Below the pieces are notes generated by a model, which searched no databases, was not told the DNA's origin, and saw only the letters and a program-made list of their open reading frames with translations. From Streptomyces canus (GTDB lineage Bacteria > Actinomycetota > Actinomycetes > Streptomycetales > Streptomycetaceae), in assembly GCF_041435015.1 (NCBI RefSeq), contig NZ_CP107989.1:5518001-5582000 (forward strand): DNA of 64,000 nucleotides, given 5' to 3'. The translations under genes and the position numbers were made by a program. Shown here in pieces: positions 25,253 to 34,358 of this stretch; within the stretch, counting starts at the first letter, position 1, and each line of letters begins with the position of its first letter.

Positions 25253-26083
25253 TCACGCGTGCCCCACCCCGCGCGGTGCCAACGCTCCCCACGCCACCGT
25301 CACTTCTCCCTGCCGCCACCGCGAAGGCCCGTCCATCACCGGCCAGTCGGCCGTCAGGTCCCGTACCGTCCGGATCCACCGCTGCCGTGCGCCGTACGAC
25401 GCGTAGGGCGCGGCGGCCGCCCACGCGCGGTCGAAGTCGCGCAGGAAGGAGTGCACCGGCTCACCCGGGACGTTGCGGTGGATCAACGCCTTCGGCAGCC
25501 GCTCGGCGAGGTCGGAGGGCCGCTCCAGCGAGCCCAGCCGGGTCGCGAAGGTGACCGTCCGCGGCCCCTCCGGGCCGAGCGCGACCCACACGTGCCGACG
25601 CCCGATCTCGTCGCAGGTCCCCTCGACGAGCAGCCCGCCGCGCGACCCCCGCGCCGGATCGGCCGGCGCCAGCCGGGCACACAGCCGCTCCCATACGGCG
25701 GCCACCTCGGCCTCGTCGTACTGGCGCAGCACATTGGCCGCCCGGACGAGCAGCGGCCGCTGGGGGACCGGGATCTCGAACCCGCCGTGCCGGAAGACGA
25801 GCCCCTCCCGCTCGTACGGCTTCGCCGCCGCCACCCGGGCCGGTTCGATCTCGACACCGACCACGCGCGTGCGTGGAGCTTCCTCGCGGAGCCGGGCGAG
25901 CAACTCGACGGCGGTCCAGGGTGCGGCGCCGTACCCGAGATCGACGGCGACCGGATCGGCGGCGCGGCGCAGCTCGGCGCCGTGCGCGGCCGCGATCCAG
26001 CGGTCCATGCGGCGCAGCCGGTTGGGATTGGTCGTCCCGCGCGTGACCGTGCCCACAGGGCGCGAGGCGGCGCGGGATGTCAT
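25253..26083 (-). CDS. SAM-dependent methyltransferase
   Basis: It encodes 276 aa from the ATG at 26083 (MTSRAASRPVGTVTRGTTNPNRLRRMDRW), with TACCCT 7 nt upstream. Motif I is AVDLGYGAAPWTAVELL, an unusual but recognisable glycine-rich loop; VVGVEIEPARVAAA and VRAANVLRQYDEAEV follow. The order NlpC/P60, this gene, mshA is that of SCO4202-SCO4204. The acceptor is unknown; earlier in-frame starts would run into the mshA promoter region. Confidence 0.82.
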   Translation of the reverse strand: MTSRAASRPVGTVTRGTTNPNRLRRMDRWIAAAHGAELRRAADPVAVDLGYGAAPWTAVELLARLREEAPRTRVVGVEIEPARVAAAKPYEREGLVFRHGGFEIPVPQRPLLVRAANVLRQYDEAEVAAVWERLCARLAPADPARGSRGGLLVEGTCDEIGRRHVWVALGPEGPRTVTFATRLGSLERPSDLAERLPKALIHRNVPGEPVHSFLRDFDRAWAAAAPYASYGARQRWIRTVRDLTADWPVMDGPSRWRQGEVTVAWGALAPRGVGHA

Positions 26084-26295
26084 GCCTACGAGGGTATGCG
26101 GCGGGCGACGGGCCACCGCACGCTCTCCCGACCGCATCGCGACGCACCCGGCCTTCGAACGGTTGAACGAAATCCGGTAATACCTCGGCAAAAACCGCCC
26201 CGCACGGAATGGGAAGGCCGACTGACGGTGTTGCCTCCCTCGGAGGGTCCCCCACGCCCTCCGTCCGGCATGTCCGCAGCAAGGAGGAACGCCAC

Positions 26296-27633
26296 GTGAG
26301 CCAGTACGTCAGCAGGCTCCAGCGTCGCTCCCCGGCCGCACCCCACCGGTTGCGCCTGCACCGCCGCCCCCGCCGCGTTGCCATGCTCTCCGTGCACACC
26401 TCACCGCTCCACCAGCCCGGCACCGGCGACGCGGGCGGCATGAACGTCTACATCGTCGAGCTCGCCCAGCGCCTCGCCGCGATCAACATCGAGGTCGAGA
26501 TCTTCACGCGCGCGACGACGGGCGGTCTTGCGCCGACCGTCGAGATGGCCCCCGGCGTCCTGGTCCGCCACATCGACGCGGGCCCCTACGAAGGCCTCAA
26601 CAAGGAGGACCTCCCCGCCCAGCTGTGCGCCTTCACCCACGGTGTGATGCAGGCCTGGGCCGGCCACCGTCCCGGCTACTACGACCTGGTCCACTCGCAC
26701 TACTGGCTCTCCGGCCATGTCGGCTGGCTCGCCGCCCAGCGCTGGGGCACCCCGCTCGTGCACGCCATGCACACCATGGCCAAGGTCAAGAACGCCAACC
26801 TCGCCGACGGCGACACTCCCGAGCCCGCCGCCCGGGTCATCGGCGAGACCCAGATCGTCGCCGCCGCCGACCGCCTCATCGCGAACACCGCCGAGGAGCG
26901 CGAGGAGCTCGTACGGCACTACGCCGCCGACCCCGCCAAGGTCGCCGTCGTCCACCCCGGGGTGAACCTCGAGCGCTTCCGCCCGGCGGACGGCCGAGCG
27001 GCGGCCCGAGCCCGTCTCGGTCTGCCCCAGGACGCCCTGATCCCGCTCTTCGCGGGCCGCATCCAGCCCCTGAAGGCCCCGGACATCCTCCTGCGGGCCG
27101 TGGCGGTGTTGCTCGACCAGCGCCCCGACCTGCGCTCCCGCCTCCTCGTCCCGGTCGTCGGCGGCCTCAGCGGCAGCGGCCTCGCCAAACCCGAGGGCCT
27201 GCAGAAACTGGCCTCCCGCCTCGGCATCGCGGATGTCGTACGGTTCCACCCGCCCGTCGGCCAGGAGCAGCTCGCCGACTGGTTCCGGGCCGCGTCCGTG
27301 CTGGTCATGCCCTCCTACAGCGAGTCCTTCGGGCTGGTCGCCATAGAGGCCCAGGCGGCCGGCACCCCGGTGCTCGCGGCGGCGGTCGGCGGGCTGCCGG
27401 TGGCCGTGGCCGACGAACGGACCGGTTTCCTCGTACGCGGACACGATCCGGCCGCCTACGCGCGCGTGCTGCGCGATTTCGCCGACGATCCGGCGCTCAC
27501 GCCCCGCATGGGCGAAGCGGCCGCGCGGCATGCCCAGTCCTTCGGCTGGGACACCGCCGCCGCGGCGACGGCGGACGTGTATGTGGCCGCGGCCCAGTCG
27601 TACCGGCGTCACGTACGCTCCCACCATGGCTGA
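26296..27633 (+). CDS. mshA: D-inositol-3-phosphate glycosyltransferase (mycothiol step 1)
   Basis: It encodes 445 aa from the GTG at 26296, with a strong AAGGAGG 8 nt upstream. It is a GT4 retaining glycosyltransferase: the donor/acceptor loop [16 protein letters not shown] near the N-terminus, the HSHYWLSG and [13 protein letters not shown] acceptor pocket, [15 protein letters not shown], and the E-x7-E motif in [18 protein letters not shown]. MshA joins UDP-GlcNAc to 1-L-myo-inositol-1-phosphate, committing carbon to mycothiol. The next gene overlaps by 8 nt. Confidence 0.96.
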   Translation: MSQYVSRLQRRSPAAPHRLRLHRRPRRVAMLSVHTSPLHQPGTGDAGGMNVYIVELAQRLAAINIEVEIFTRATTGGLAPTVEMAPGVLVRHIDAGPYEGLNKEDLPAQLCAFTHGVMQAWAGHRPGYYDLVHSHYWLSGHVGWLAAQRWGTPLVHAMHTMAKVKNANLADGDTPEPAARVIGETQIVAAADRLIANTAEEREELVRHYAADPAKVAVVHPGVNLERFRPADGRAAARARLGLPQDALIPLFAGRIQPLKAPDILLRAVAVLLDQRPDLRSRLLVPVVGGLSGSGLAKPEGLQKLASRLGIADVVRFHPPVGQEQLADWFRAASVLVMPSYSESFGLVAIEAQAAGTPVLAAAVGGLPVAVADERTGFLVRGHDPAAYARVLRDFADDPALTPRMGEAAARHAQSFGWDTAAAATADVYVAAAQSYRRHVRSHHG

Positions 27634-28126
27634 GGCAGAGAAGGCGGCGCAGGTCATCGAGAGCGTCCTCAAGGACGCCGAGATCGAGTGGGAGAGCCCC
27701 GCACCCGGCAACTACGTCGTGCAGCTCCCCGGCACCCGCAAGCTGAAGACGACCGTCTCGCTCCTCGTCGGCCGCCACTCCCTCTCACTGAACGCCTTCG
27801 TCATCCGCCACCCCGACGAGAACGAACCCGGCGTCCACCGCTGGCTCCTGGAGCGCAACCTCAAGCTGTACGGCGTGAGTTACGCCGTCGACCGGCTCGG
27901 TGACGTCTACGTCGCCGGCAAGCTCCCCCTCGCCGCGGTCACCGCCGACGAGGTCGACCGCCTCCTCGGCCAGGTCCTGGAGGCGGCCGACGGCAGCTTC
28001 AACACCCTGCTGGAGCTGGGTTTCGCCACCGCGATCCGCAAGGAGTACGAGTGGCGGGTGGCCCGGGGCGAGTCGACGCGCAACCTGGACGCGTTCGCGC
28101 ATCTGACCCAGCGCTCGCAGGACTGA
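27626..28126 (+). CDS. YbjN-domain protein (Rv0487-like)
   Basis: It encodes 166 aa from the ATG at 27626, inside the last codons of mshA. The YbjN fold is recognisable by [69 protein letters not shown] and the terminal helix. It follows mshA in both Streptomyces and Mycobacterium. TACGCT at 27614-27619, 6 nt before the start, could give it its own leaderless transcript. The role is unknown; related proteins resemble type III secretion chaperones in fold. Confidence 0.87.
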   Translation: MAEAEKAAQVIESVLKDAEIEWESPAPGNYVVQLPGTRKLKTTVSLLVGRHSLSLNAFVIRHPDENEPGVHRWLLERNLKLYGVSYAVDRLGDVYVAGKLPLAAVTADEVDRLLGQVLEAADGSFNTLLELGFATAIRKEYEWRVARGESTRNLDAFAHLTQRSQD

Positions 28127-28153
28127 TACCCGGGAGTTTCCGCGGACCTGCGC

Positions 28154-28654
28154 CTAGTGGGGCGGAAGTGAGTCGGTGGGCTGCGGGTCGTTGGTCGGCT
28201 CGTGGGTCTGGCCGGGATCCCCGGGCGCGGCCGGCTTGTCCAGCTGGTCCGCGAAGGCCCGCAGCGCGTCGGCGAGTTCCTTCTTGGTGGGCAGCTCGTC
28301 GACCTTCTTGTCGAGCTCGGCGATCCGGCGGTTGAGCTCCGCCAGCTCGCTCGGCGTGGAGGGTTCGTCCGTGGGTTCGTCCGTGATCGGGGGATCGTCC
28401 GGGGACGTGGAGCTCGGGCTGGGATCGGAACCACCGGTGGTGCTCTCGTCGCCGCCACCGCTGCCGCCGACCGTGCCGCCATCGGTTCCGCTTTCGTCCG
28501 GCGGGAGCGTGGTCGACACGCTCGGCTCGGCGCTGGGCTCGTCGTCCGAGTTCGCGGCGATGGCGCCACCGACGCTGAGGGCGACCAGGGCGGCCGCACC
28601 CGCGACGGCCACGGAGAGACGTCTGAACGGTAAGGAGTTCTGTCTGTCATCCAT
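28154..28654 (-). CDS. Exported protein with Ser/Thr/Pro-rich linker and short coiled coil
   Basis: It encodes 166 aa. A basic N-terminus and one hydrophobic helix (about 15-34, VAVAGAAALVALSVGGAIAA) act as signal peptide or anchor. Residues about 35-100 are acidic and Ser/Thr/Gly/Pro-rich. SELAELNRRIAELDKKVDELPTKKELADALRAFADQLD forms a heptad coiled coil, before a Pro-rich end. No family recognised; probably a cell-surface structural or regulatory protein. Confidence 0.75.
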   Translation of the reverse strand: MDDRQNSLPFRRLSVAVAGAAALVALSVGGAIAANSDDEPSAEPSVSTTLPPDESGTDGGTVGGSGGGDESTTGGSDPSPSSTSPDDPPITDEPTDEPSTPSELAELNRRIAELDKKVDELPTKKELADALRAFADQLDKPAAPGDPGQTHEPTNDPQPTDSLPPH

Positions 28655-28664
28655 GCCGGCGACG

Positions 28665-29528
28665 CTAATCGGTGCCGATCACCGGACGAACGCCTTCCGT
28701 CGAACTCCTGTCTGATCGGGTCCTTGAGCTGTTGCGATAGCGCCCCGGTGTCACTCCCACCAGCCGCTTGAAGTGCCGGGTGAGATGGGCCTGGTCGTGG
28801 AAACCGGTGAGCGCGGCGACCTCGGCGGGACCCTGCCCCGCGAGCAGCAGACGCCGGGCCCGGCCGACCCGGCGGGAGTTGAGGTACTGGTGCGGCGCGA
28901 TGCCGTAAGCGGCGCTGAACGCCCGTACGAGATGCGCCGGATGAGCCTGGACGACCCCTGCCGCCTCCTCCAGCGACAGCCCCTCCACGACCCGCTCGTC
29001 GAGGAGTTCGCGCAGCCGGCGGGCGAGGGCGGGATCGCGGCGTGCGGGCCCGTCGTGCGGCGACGGCCGTAGGAGGGTCCTGAGCCGGTCGCCGATGAGG
29101 GTCAGCCTGCTCTCCGCCTCGAACTCCTCACCGGGCCTGGTCAGCGCGGTGTGCAACTGCCCCACCCGCTGCCGCAGTACGGGATCACGCAGATCGGGGC
29201 CGTCGACGGCGGGCCCGATGAGCTCGTCGCCGAGATGGGTGCCGTCGAGATAGACGACCCGCTTGCGGAAGCCGTCCGGCGACACGGGCGAGCCGTTGTG
29301 CGGGACGTGCGGCGGCAGCAGCGACACCGTGTCGTCCGGCGTGCCGTGCTCGTGCCGGTCGAGGTCGTACCGTACGGCCCCGTCGTCCACGATGAGCAGC
29401 GTCCACGCCTCGTGCACATGCATCGGATAGGCGTACTCGGTGAAGTGGGCGTGGAAGACCTCGGTGACGCCCGGAACGGCGGGGCGCCACGCGGTGACCT
29501 CCTGCCCGGGCATGGTTCTGGCCGCCAT
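28665..29528 (-). CDS. AraC-family transcriptional regulator
   Basis: It encodes 287 aa from the ATG at 29528 with TACGTT 6 nt upstream. The N-terminal cupin-like sensor (FTEYAYPMHVHEAWTLLIVDDGAVRYDL...) precedes a C-terminal double HTH (LSLEEAAGVVQAHPAHLVRAFSAAYGIAPHQYLNSRRVGRARRLLLAG ... GFHDQAHLTRHFKRLVGVTPGRYR). It is divergent from the DUF2000 gene, 49 bp apart, the usual arrangement for a regulator and its target. Confidence 0.9.
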   Translation of the reverse strand: MAARTMPGQEVTAWRPAVPGVTEVFHAHFTEYAYPMHVHEAWTLLIVDDGAVRYDLDRHEHGTPDDTVSLLPPHVPHNGSPVSPDGFRKRVVYLDGTHLGDELIGPAVDGPDLRDPVLRQRVGQLHTALTRPGEEFEAESRLTLIGDRLRTLLRPSPHDGPARRDPALARRLRELLDERVVEGLSLEEAAGVVQAHPAHLVRAFSAAYGIAPHQYLNSRRVGRARRLLLAGQGPAEVAALTGFHDQAHLTRHFKRLVGVTPGRYRNSSRTRSDRSSTEGVRPVIGTD

Positions 29529-29577
29529 GCAAAGAACGTACAAGACGAGGTCGTACGACGCCCGCCAGTCTCATTCC

Positions 29578-30003
29578 ATGAGTACTGAACCCATCCGCTT
29601 CGACACCAAGATCGCCGTCCTGCTGCGCGAGGACCTGGAGACCTGGCAGCGCCTGAACGTCACCGCCTTCCTCGTCAGCGGCCTGGGCACACAGGCCCCG
29701 GAGGTGGTCGGCGAGCCGTACGAGGACGCCGACGGCGTGCCCTACATGCCGATGTTCCGGCAGCCGGTGCTGGTCTTCGAGGGCACCAAGGAGACGCTGA
29801 AGACGGCCCACGCGCGCGTGCTGTCCCGTTCGCTCCCGCGCGCGCTCTTCACGAGCGACCTGTTCGCGACGGGCAACGACCGGGACAACCGCGCGGCGGT
29901 CCGGGCGGTCGCGACAGGGGAACTGGACCTGGTGGGCCTCGCGGTGTACGGGCCGCGCAACGCCGTGGACAAGGTGCTCAAGGGTGCGCGGATGCACCCG
30001 TGA
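29578..30003 (+). CDS. DUF2000-family protein
   Basis: It encodes 141 aa (MSTEPIRFDTKIAVLLREDLETWQRLNVTAFLVSGLG), a typical DUF2000 opening, with PMFRQPVLVFEG and DLVGLAVYGPRNAVDKVLKG later. The fold resembles peptidyl-tRNA hydrolase II but catalysis is unproven. It is likely controlled by the divergent AraC gene and converges with the MFS gene, 4 bp between stops. Confidence 0.83.
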   Translation: MSTEPIRFDTKIAVLLREDLETWQRLNVTAFLVSGLGTQAPEVVGEPYEDADGVPYMPMFRQPVLVFEGTKETLKTAHARVLSRSLPRALFTSDLFATGNDRDNRAAVRAVATGELDLVGLAVYGPRNAVDKVLKGARMHP

Positions 30004-30007
30004 CAGC

Positions 30008-31267
30008 TCAGGCCGGGCTGGCCTCGGTGGCGACGGCCTTTTCGGACACGGCGGTCTCGGCGGCCGTTTCCCCGGACAGGCGGCGCATCAGGGCGGCGTA
30101 TCCCACCGCCGCCACCGTCCCGACGACCGCGCACAGCCCCCACAGCCATTCCGCCCCGAACCGATCGATGACGAAACCGGACATAAGGGGCGCCACGAGG
30201 GCGGCGAGGGACCAGGACAGGGTGTACATGCCCTGGTAGCGGCCGCGGCCGTGGGCGGGGGAGAGGCGGACGACGAGCCCGGTCTGGGTGGGCGCGTTGA
30301 TCATCTCGCCCAGGGTCCACACACAGACGGTGAGGGCGAAGAGGCCGACGGACCCGGCGAAGGCGGTGAGCCCGAAGCCGTATCCCGCCAGCAGGGACGA
30401 GGCCACGAGGAGTCGCCGGGGATCCCGGTCCTGGATGAACCGGGTCACCGGGATCTGCAGCGCGACGATCAGGACGCCGTTCAGGGCGATGGCCAGGCCG
30501 TAGTCGGCGGGCGTGAACCCGGCCTCGCCCATCGCGACGGGCAGCCCGATGGAACCCTGCTGGAAGATCACGGCGACCAGGAAGGACAGCCCCACGACAC
30601 TCATGAACCGCCGGTCGCGCAGGACGGTGCCGAGGCCGACGTCGTCGCTCACCTGTGTGGTCCGTGGTGCGGCGGGCCGGGACTCGGGCAGCTTGGCGAA
30701 GACGAGGACCGCGCAGACGGCGGTCATCCCGGCCTCGATCAGGAAGCCCGCGAGATAGCTGTACTCGGCGATGAACCCGGCGGCCATGGAGGAGACGGCG
30801 AAACCGAGGTTGATGGCCCAGTAGTTGAGGGAGAAGGCCCTGACCCGGTCCTCGGGCCGCACGATGTCGGCCATCATCGCCTGCACGGCCGGCCGGGAGG
30901 CGTTCGAGGCCATGCCCACCAGGAACGCGACGGCGGCGATGGCGACGGGGTGGTGCATGAAGCCGAGCAGCGCGACGGAGGCGGCGGTGGCGGACTGCGC
31001 GACGAGCAGTGTGGGCCGCCGTCCGAGCCGGTCGGTCATCACCCCTGCCCCGATCGACGACACGACTCCGCCCAGCCCGTGCAGTGAGGCGACGAGACCG
31101 GCGTAGGAGGCGGAGTAGCCGCGGTCGAGGGTGAGGTAGAGGGCCATGAAGGTGGCGACGAAGGCACCCAGCCGGTTGACGAGGGTGCTGGTCCACAGCC
31201 ACCAGAACTCGCGGGGGAGCCCGGAGACGGTCTCGCGGGTGGCGCGTCTCAAGGTGGCGAGTGGCAT
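30008..31267 (-). CDS. MFS transporter (12-helix efflux type)
   Basis: It encodes 419 aa from the ATG at 31267, with GGGGGA upstream. About twelve hydrophobic segments are visible; MFS motif A is between TM2 and TM3 (GVMTDRLGRRPTLL), and the second-half copy is weaker (FIQDRDPRRLLVAS). The size and motif A fit drug:H+ antiporters of the DHA1 type. The substrate is unknown. Confidence 0.86.
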   Translation of the reverse strand: MPLATLRRATRETVSGLPREFWWLWTSTLVNRLGAFVATFMALYLTLDRGYSASYAGLVASLHGLGGVVSSIGAGVMTDRLGRRPTLLVAQSATAASVALLGFMHHPVAIAAVAFLVGMASNASRPAVQAMMADIVRPEDRVRAFSLNYWAINLGFAVSSMAAGFIAEYSYLAGFLIEAGMTAVCAVLVFAKLPESRPAAPRTTQVSDDVGLGTVLRDRRFMSVVGLSFLVAVIFQQGSIGLPVAMGEAGFTPADYGLAIALNGVLIVALQIPVTRFIQDRDPRRLLVASSLLAGYGFGLTAFAGSVGLFALTVCVWTLGEMINAPTQTGLVVRLSPAHGRGRYQGMYTLSWSLAALVAPLMSGFVIDRFGAEWLWGLCAVVGTVAAVGYAALMRRLSGETAAETAVSEKAVATEASPA

Positions 31268-31404
31268 GGACGGTCCCCCGTATGTAAGTGGCTCAGATAG
31301 TGAGCACAACTTACGAAGGCGAGGTGGCGGCGGGCCACTCAATTAACAGATCCCGTCAACCGTCCGTCTGTCGAGCGGGCTCCACCCGGATGGGAGGCGT
31401 GGAT

Positions 31405-31410
31405 TACGCT
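31405..31410 (+). promoter_or_regulatory. -10 hexamer TACGCT of gpmA
   Basis: It ends 7 nt before the ATG at 31418, another leaderless-type start. Confidence 0.55.
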
Positions 31411-31417
31411 CATACGC

Positions 31418-32179
31418 ATGGCCGACGCACCGTACAAGCTGATCCTCCTCCGCCACGGCGAGAGCGAATGGAACGCGAAGAACCTGTTCACCGGCTGGGT
31501 GGACGTCAACCTCAACGAGAAGGGCGAGAAGGAGGCAGTCCGCGGCGGCGAACTCCTGAAGGACGCCGACCTCCTGCCCGACGTGGTCCACACGTCCCTC
31601 CAGAAGCGCGCGATCCGCACCGCCCAGCTGGCGCTGGAGTCCGCGGACCGCCACTGGATCCCGGTCCACCGCTCCTGGCGCCTGAACGAGCGCCACTACG
31701 GCGCCCTCCAGGGCAAGGACAAGGCCCAGACCCTCGCGGAGTTCGGCGAGGAGCAGTTCATGCTGTGGCGCCGCTCCTACGACACCCCGCCGCCCCCGCT
31801 GTCGGACGACTCCGAGTTCTCCCAGGCGTCGGACCCGCGCTACGCCACGATCCCCCCGGAGCTCCGCCCCCGCACGGAGTGCCTGAAGGACGTCGTCGTC
31901 CGCATGCTCCCGTACTGGTACGACGGCATCGTCCCGGACCTCCTGGCGGGCCGCACGGTCCTGGTCGCGGCCCACGGCAACAGCCTCCGCGCCCTGGTCA
32001 AGCACCTCGACGGCATCTCCGACGCCGACATCGCGGGCCTGAACATCCCGACGGGCATCCCGCTGTACTACGAACTCGACGCGTCCTTCAACCCGGTCAC
32101 CCCGGGCGGCAAGTACCTGGACCCGGAGGCGGCCGCGGCGGCCATCGAGGCGGTCAAGAATCAGGGCAAGAAGAAGTAA
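31418..32179 (+). CDS. gpmA: 2,3-bisphosphoglycerate-dependent phosphoglycerate mutase
   Basis: It encodes 253 aa. The phosphohistidine motif [10 protein letters not shown] has H13; the second catalytic His is in [24 protein letters not shown] is the substrate loop. It interconverts 3- and 2-phosphoglycerate in glycolysis. The C-terminus ends NQGKKK. Its last codons form one copy of a 21-bp direct repeat whose second copy is at 35978, so this gene end is the probable integration site of the following island. Confidence 0.97.
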   Translation: MADAPYKLILLRHGESEWNAKNLFTGWVDVNLNEKGEKEAVRGGELLKDADLLPDVVHTSLQKRAIRTAQLALESADRHWIPVHRSWRLNERHYGALQGKDKAQTLAEFGEEQFMLWRRSYDTPPPPLSDDSEFSQASDPRYATIPPELRPRTECLKDVVVRMLPYWYDGIVPDLLAGRTVLVAAHGNSLRALVKHLDGISDADIAGLNIPTGIPLYYELDASFNPVTPGGKYLDPEAAAAAIEAVKNQGKKK

Positions 32180-32182
32180 CCC
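32162..32182 (+). repeat. attL: Putative attachment-site core (gpmA side) of an integrated island
   Basis: A 21-bp sequence starting CAGGGCAAGAAG and ending GTAACCC spans the final gpmA codons and stop. It is identical to 35978-35998, in direct orientation, 3.8 kb away. Duplication of a gene 3' end around foreign-looking DNA is the signature of site-specific integration. Confidence 0.75.
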
Positions 32183-32191
32183 AGCCGCTTT

Positions 32192-32230
32192 GAGCCCCCT
32201 GCCTGCGGTTTTCGCGCGGGTAGGGGGCTC
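32192..32230 (+). terminator. Terminator-like hairpin after gpmA
   Basis: The arms GAGCCCCCT (32192-32200) and AGGGGGCTC (32222-32230) pair perfectly around a 21-nt loop containing GGTTTTCG. Confidence 0.65.
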
Positions 32231-32242
32231 GCTGCTGCGCTG

Positions 32243-32259
32243 GGGCCGTCTCTGGGCCG
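32243..32259 (+). repeat. 17-bp direct repeat, copy 1
   Basis: GGGCCGTCTCTGGGCCG is also found at 35851-35867. Both copies lie just inside the island ends, supporting a single mobile origin or internal rearrangement. Confidence 0.65.
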
Positions 32260-32265
32260 CAACAC

Positions 32266-32661
32266 CTAGATATTGTGGGCCAGGACGTTGTTGACAGGGG
32301 AATCCTTCTCCGAATGGTCTGCGCGCTCGCGGGCGTCGACGATTTCATCCCAGTGCTCGGCAGTCCACGCGTAGACGTTCAGGAGGACGGCGAGGAGGCT
32401 TTGCCCGAGTGGGGTGAGGCGGTAGCCGGTGAAGTCCGTGTCGGCGTCGCGGGTGACAAAGCCGTCGCGGTCGAGTGACCGCAGTGCTCGGGTGAGCTCC
32501 TTCGGGCTCGTCCTCGGCAGCGCCCTGCGCAGCTCGTTGAACGGCTGAGCCCCCTCACCGAGCAAACGCATGATCAAGGGTGCCCACTTGTTCTGCATCC
32601 GGATCGGCAGCATCGAAGAGGGACAAAGTTCGTCAAACGTCTCAGGTGAGAGCCGGCTCAT
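32266..32661 (-). CDS. HxlR-family winged-helix regulator
   Basis: It encodes 131 aa from the ATG at 32661; TACCCT (plus-strand 32668-32673) is 6 nt upstream, a leaderless start. The HxlR core is clear: MLPIRMQNKWAPLIMRLLGEGAQPFNELRRALPRTSPKELTRALRSLDRDGFVTR...YRLTPLGQSLLAVL. The usual N-terminal Cys of quinone-sensing HxlR proteins is C at about residue 13 (DELCPSSM), which allows redox or electrophile sensing (inference). It is divergent from an NmrA-like gene 54 bp away. Confidence 0.88.
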   Translation of the reverse strand: MSRLSPETFDELCPSSMLPIRMQNKWAPLIMRLLGEGAQPFNELRRALPRTSPKELTRALRSLDRDGFVTRDADTDFTGYRLTPLGQSLLAVLLNVYAWTAEHWDEIVDARERADHSEKDSPVNNVLAHNI

Positions 32662-32673
32662 AGTCCAAGGGTA

Positions 32674-32691
32674 GGTATCCAATCGGTAACC
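32674..32691. promoter_or_regulatory. HxlR operator candidate GGTATCC-AATC-GGTAACC
   Basis: An imperfect inverted repeat in the 54-bp divergent promoter region between the HxlR and NmrA-like genes. HxlR sites usually have GTA/TAC-type symmetric halves, and the location would cover both promoters. Confidence 0.5.
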
Positions 32692-32715
32692 GGAGGCCCG
32701 CCTAGCGTGGAGCCC

Positions 32716-33348
32716 ATGATGACGATGGTGATCTTCGGGGCAGGCGGGAAGACCGGCAGCAGCACAGTGGCCGAGGCGGCCCAACGAGGGCACAGCGTGA
32801 CCCCGTTGAGAAGTGCGGACGCGGACATCACCGACCCGCAAGCGGTGGCACGTGCCGCGTCAGGTCACGCTGTCGCGATCGCCGCCGTGGCGCCCGCCGA
32901 GGCCGACCCGGGAGACTTCTTCCGCGCCGCGGCACACGGCCTGGTGGCCGGGCTGCAGGAGGCGGGAGTCACCCGGCTGGTCTGGGTGAGCATCGCCTCG
33001 CTGCTGCCTGATGCCTCAGGAGTCCCGCCCGTCGACACCGACGGCTTTCCGGCGGAGTACCGACCGTTCTCGCTGGGGCACCGCACCGCGCTGGCGACGT
33101 TCAAGGCATCTGGTCTGCAGTGGACAGCGGTGAGCCCCGCGGGAGACTTCGCCCCGCACGGAGCGCCCGCCGTCGGGTACGCCCTCACCAAGGTCGGCGA
33201 CCTGACCACGCGAATCACCCATGCTGACCATGCCCGGGCGCTCGTCGATTTGGCTGAGCAATCCCGCTTGCGCGGAGCGCATCTCGGTGTGGTCCCCCAG
33301 TCTCCCGGCGCGGCGGGATCCGTTGCTGGCAGGGCGGGCCGTCGGTGA
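32716..33348 (+). CDS. NmrA/NAD(P)-binding atypical short-chain dehydrogenase
   Basis: It encodes 210 aa from the ATG at 32716; TAGCGT (32703-32708) is 7 nt upstream. The Rossmann dinucleotide loop is MVIFGAGGKTGSSTVAEAAQRGHSV; DADITDPQAVARAASGHAVAIAAVAP and LVWVSIASLLPDA follow as in NmrA-like sensors or reductases. The last 20 residues (PQSPGAAGSVAGRAGRR) look non-native, and its stop overlaps the start of an IS481 fragment, so the C-terminus was probably replaced by the insertion. Confidence 0.8.
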   Translation: MMTMVIFGAGGKTGSSTVAEAAQRGHSVTPLRSADADITDPQAVARAASGHAVAIAAVAPAEADPGDFFRAAAHGLVAGLQEAGVTRLVWVSIASLLPDASGVPPVDTDGFPAEYRPFSLGHRTALATFKASGLQWTAVSPAGDFAPHGAPAVGYALTKVGDLTTRITHADHARALVDLAEQSRLRGAHLGVVPQSPGAAGSVAGRAGRR

Positions 33349-33600
33349 CCCATCGCAACGCGCCTCTGTCGCCCGAGGGCCGCCGTCGTCTGATCGAACG
33401 CTGCGCGAGCCGACCGATCGCCCACGTGGCAGCCGAGATGGGGATCTCGCGGGCGTGCGCCTCCAGTGGGTGAACCGCTACCGTCGCCACGGTGAGCTCG
33501 GCTTGCTGGACCGTTCCTCAACACCCAAGCAACAGCGCATGGCGACGGCCACTGACCTGATGATCATGGTGAGGCAGAGGCCATTGCTTCATACGTCACT
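33345..33600 (+). pseudogene. IS481-type transposase, N-terminal fragment with frameshift
   Basis: VTHRNAPLSPEGRRRLIERCASRPIAHVAAEMGISRACAS is the classic start of IS481 transposases. A missing base at about 33459 shifts the frame, after which WVNRYRRHGELGLLDRSSTPKQQ continues in the next frame. Homology is lost after about 33545. The DDE catalytic core is absent, so the element is dead. Confidence 0.85.
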
Positions 33601-33825
33601 GGCGCGCCCGAGGAGTTCCTTTACGCCGTTGCCCGGCTCGCCCTCGGTGACGAGGACACACGCGCCGAGTTGGAGGGAGAGCCGCAGGTCTACCGATGGT
33701 TCTTCCGCAGAGACGGATCTGTGGTCGATGTCCGCCTGGTCCTCGCCGACGATGCCCAGGCTCCGGACAGCTCGGGGCTGCTGAGCAGGGGGACTGGCGA
33801 TGAGCATGTACTTCGACATCGGTGA
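33556..33825 (+). pseudogene. 5'-truncated hypothetical gene fused to the transposase remnant
   Basis: An open frame without a start codon, bounded upstream by a stop at 33553: EAIASYVTGAPEEFLYAVARLALGDEDTRAELEGEP, then VYRWFFRRDGSVVDVRLVLAD. It reads like a real protein C-terminal region but the 5' end was removed where the IS481 fragment ends. It overlaps the next gene's start. The family is unknown. Confidence 0.55.
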
Positions 33826-34225
33826 CGAGACGCTGTGGAACCCGTCGAGCGGTGCCGGCCGCCTCTTCCTGCGGCAGATCGAGGTCTTTGAGGCGGAGCT
33901 CAAGTTGCCCTCGGGAATCGGCCAGGGACAGTATTGGGGCGACCCGGACACACTCGAGGTCGATCCGGCCGTATACGCGGAGTTCGTACGAGGCCTGGTC
34001 GCCTGGCACTGCCGGACGGGGCACTCCGTGATCCTCGCGCTCTCGGAGGGGTTCGTGGCGACGGCGGTCGCGCTCGCGCGGCGCGCGGGAATCGAGGTGG
34101 AGATGCCCGAACCGGTGCCCGGCCGTGTTGTGGCGTCCAGCATGACGTGCAGGTTCCCGGCAGTCCACGGACCGTCCGCGCTGCACACGCGGGCGCGGGA
34201 GATGGACCGCTGGATGGCCTGCTGA
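33800..34225 (+). CDS. DUF6086-like hypothetical protein
   Basis: It encodes 141 aa (MSMYFDIGDETLWNPSSGAGRLFLRQIEVFEAELKLPSGIG). The opening and the phrase YAEFVRGLVAWHCRTGHSVILALSEGFVATAVALARRAG suggest the Streptomyces DUF6086 group often linked to immunity-like or SMI1-type genes; this is recognition by eye only. The preceding truncated frame overlaps it by 26 nt, so the original pair was probably co-translated. Confidence 0.65.
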   Translation: MSMYFDIGDETLWNPSSGAGRLFLRQIEVFEAELKLPSGIGQGQYWGDPDTLEVDPAVYAEFVRGLVAWHCRTGHSVILALSEGFVATAVALARRAGIEVEMPEPVPGRVVASSMTCRFPAVHGPSALHTRAREMDRWMAC

Positions 34226-34358
34226 GCCGGTGAGCCCAAGACTGCTCCTTGCCGACCCAACACCCTGGCCCAGCTTGCCGTTCCTGCCTCTTGCCCCCCA
34301 ACTGAGAGGTCCTTTAAGCCTCGCGACAGCCGCCTGCTGAGGACGTTGGGCCGAACTC

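Noticed and set aside
28154..28654. Overlapping plus-strand frames in the exported-protein gene
   Set aside because: They mirror the Ser/Thr-rich minus-strand gene and lack ribosome sites.
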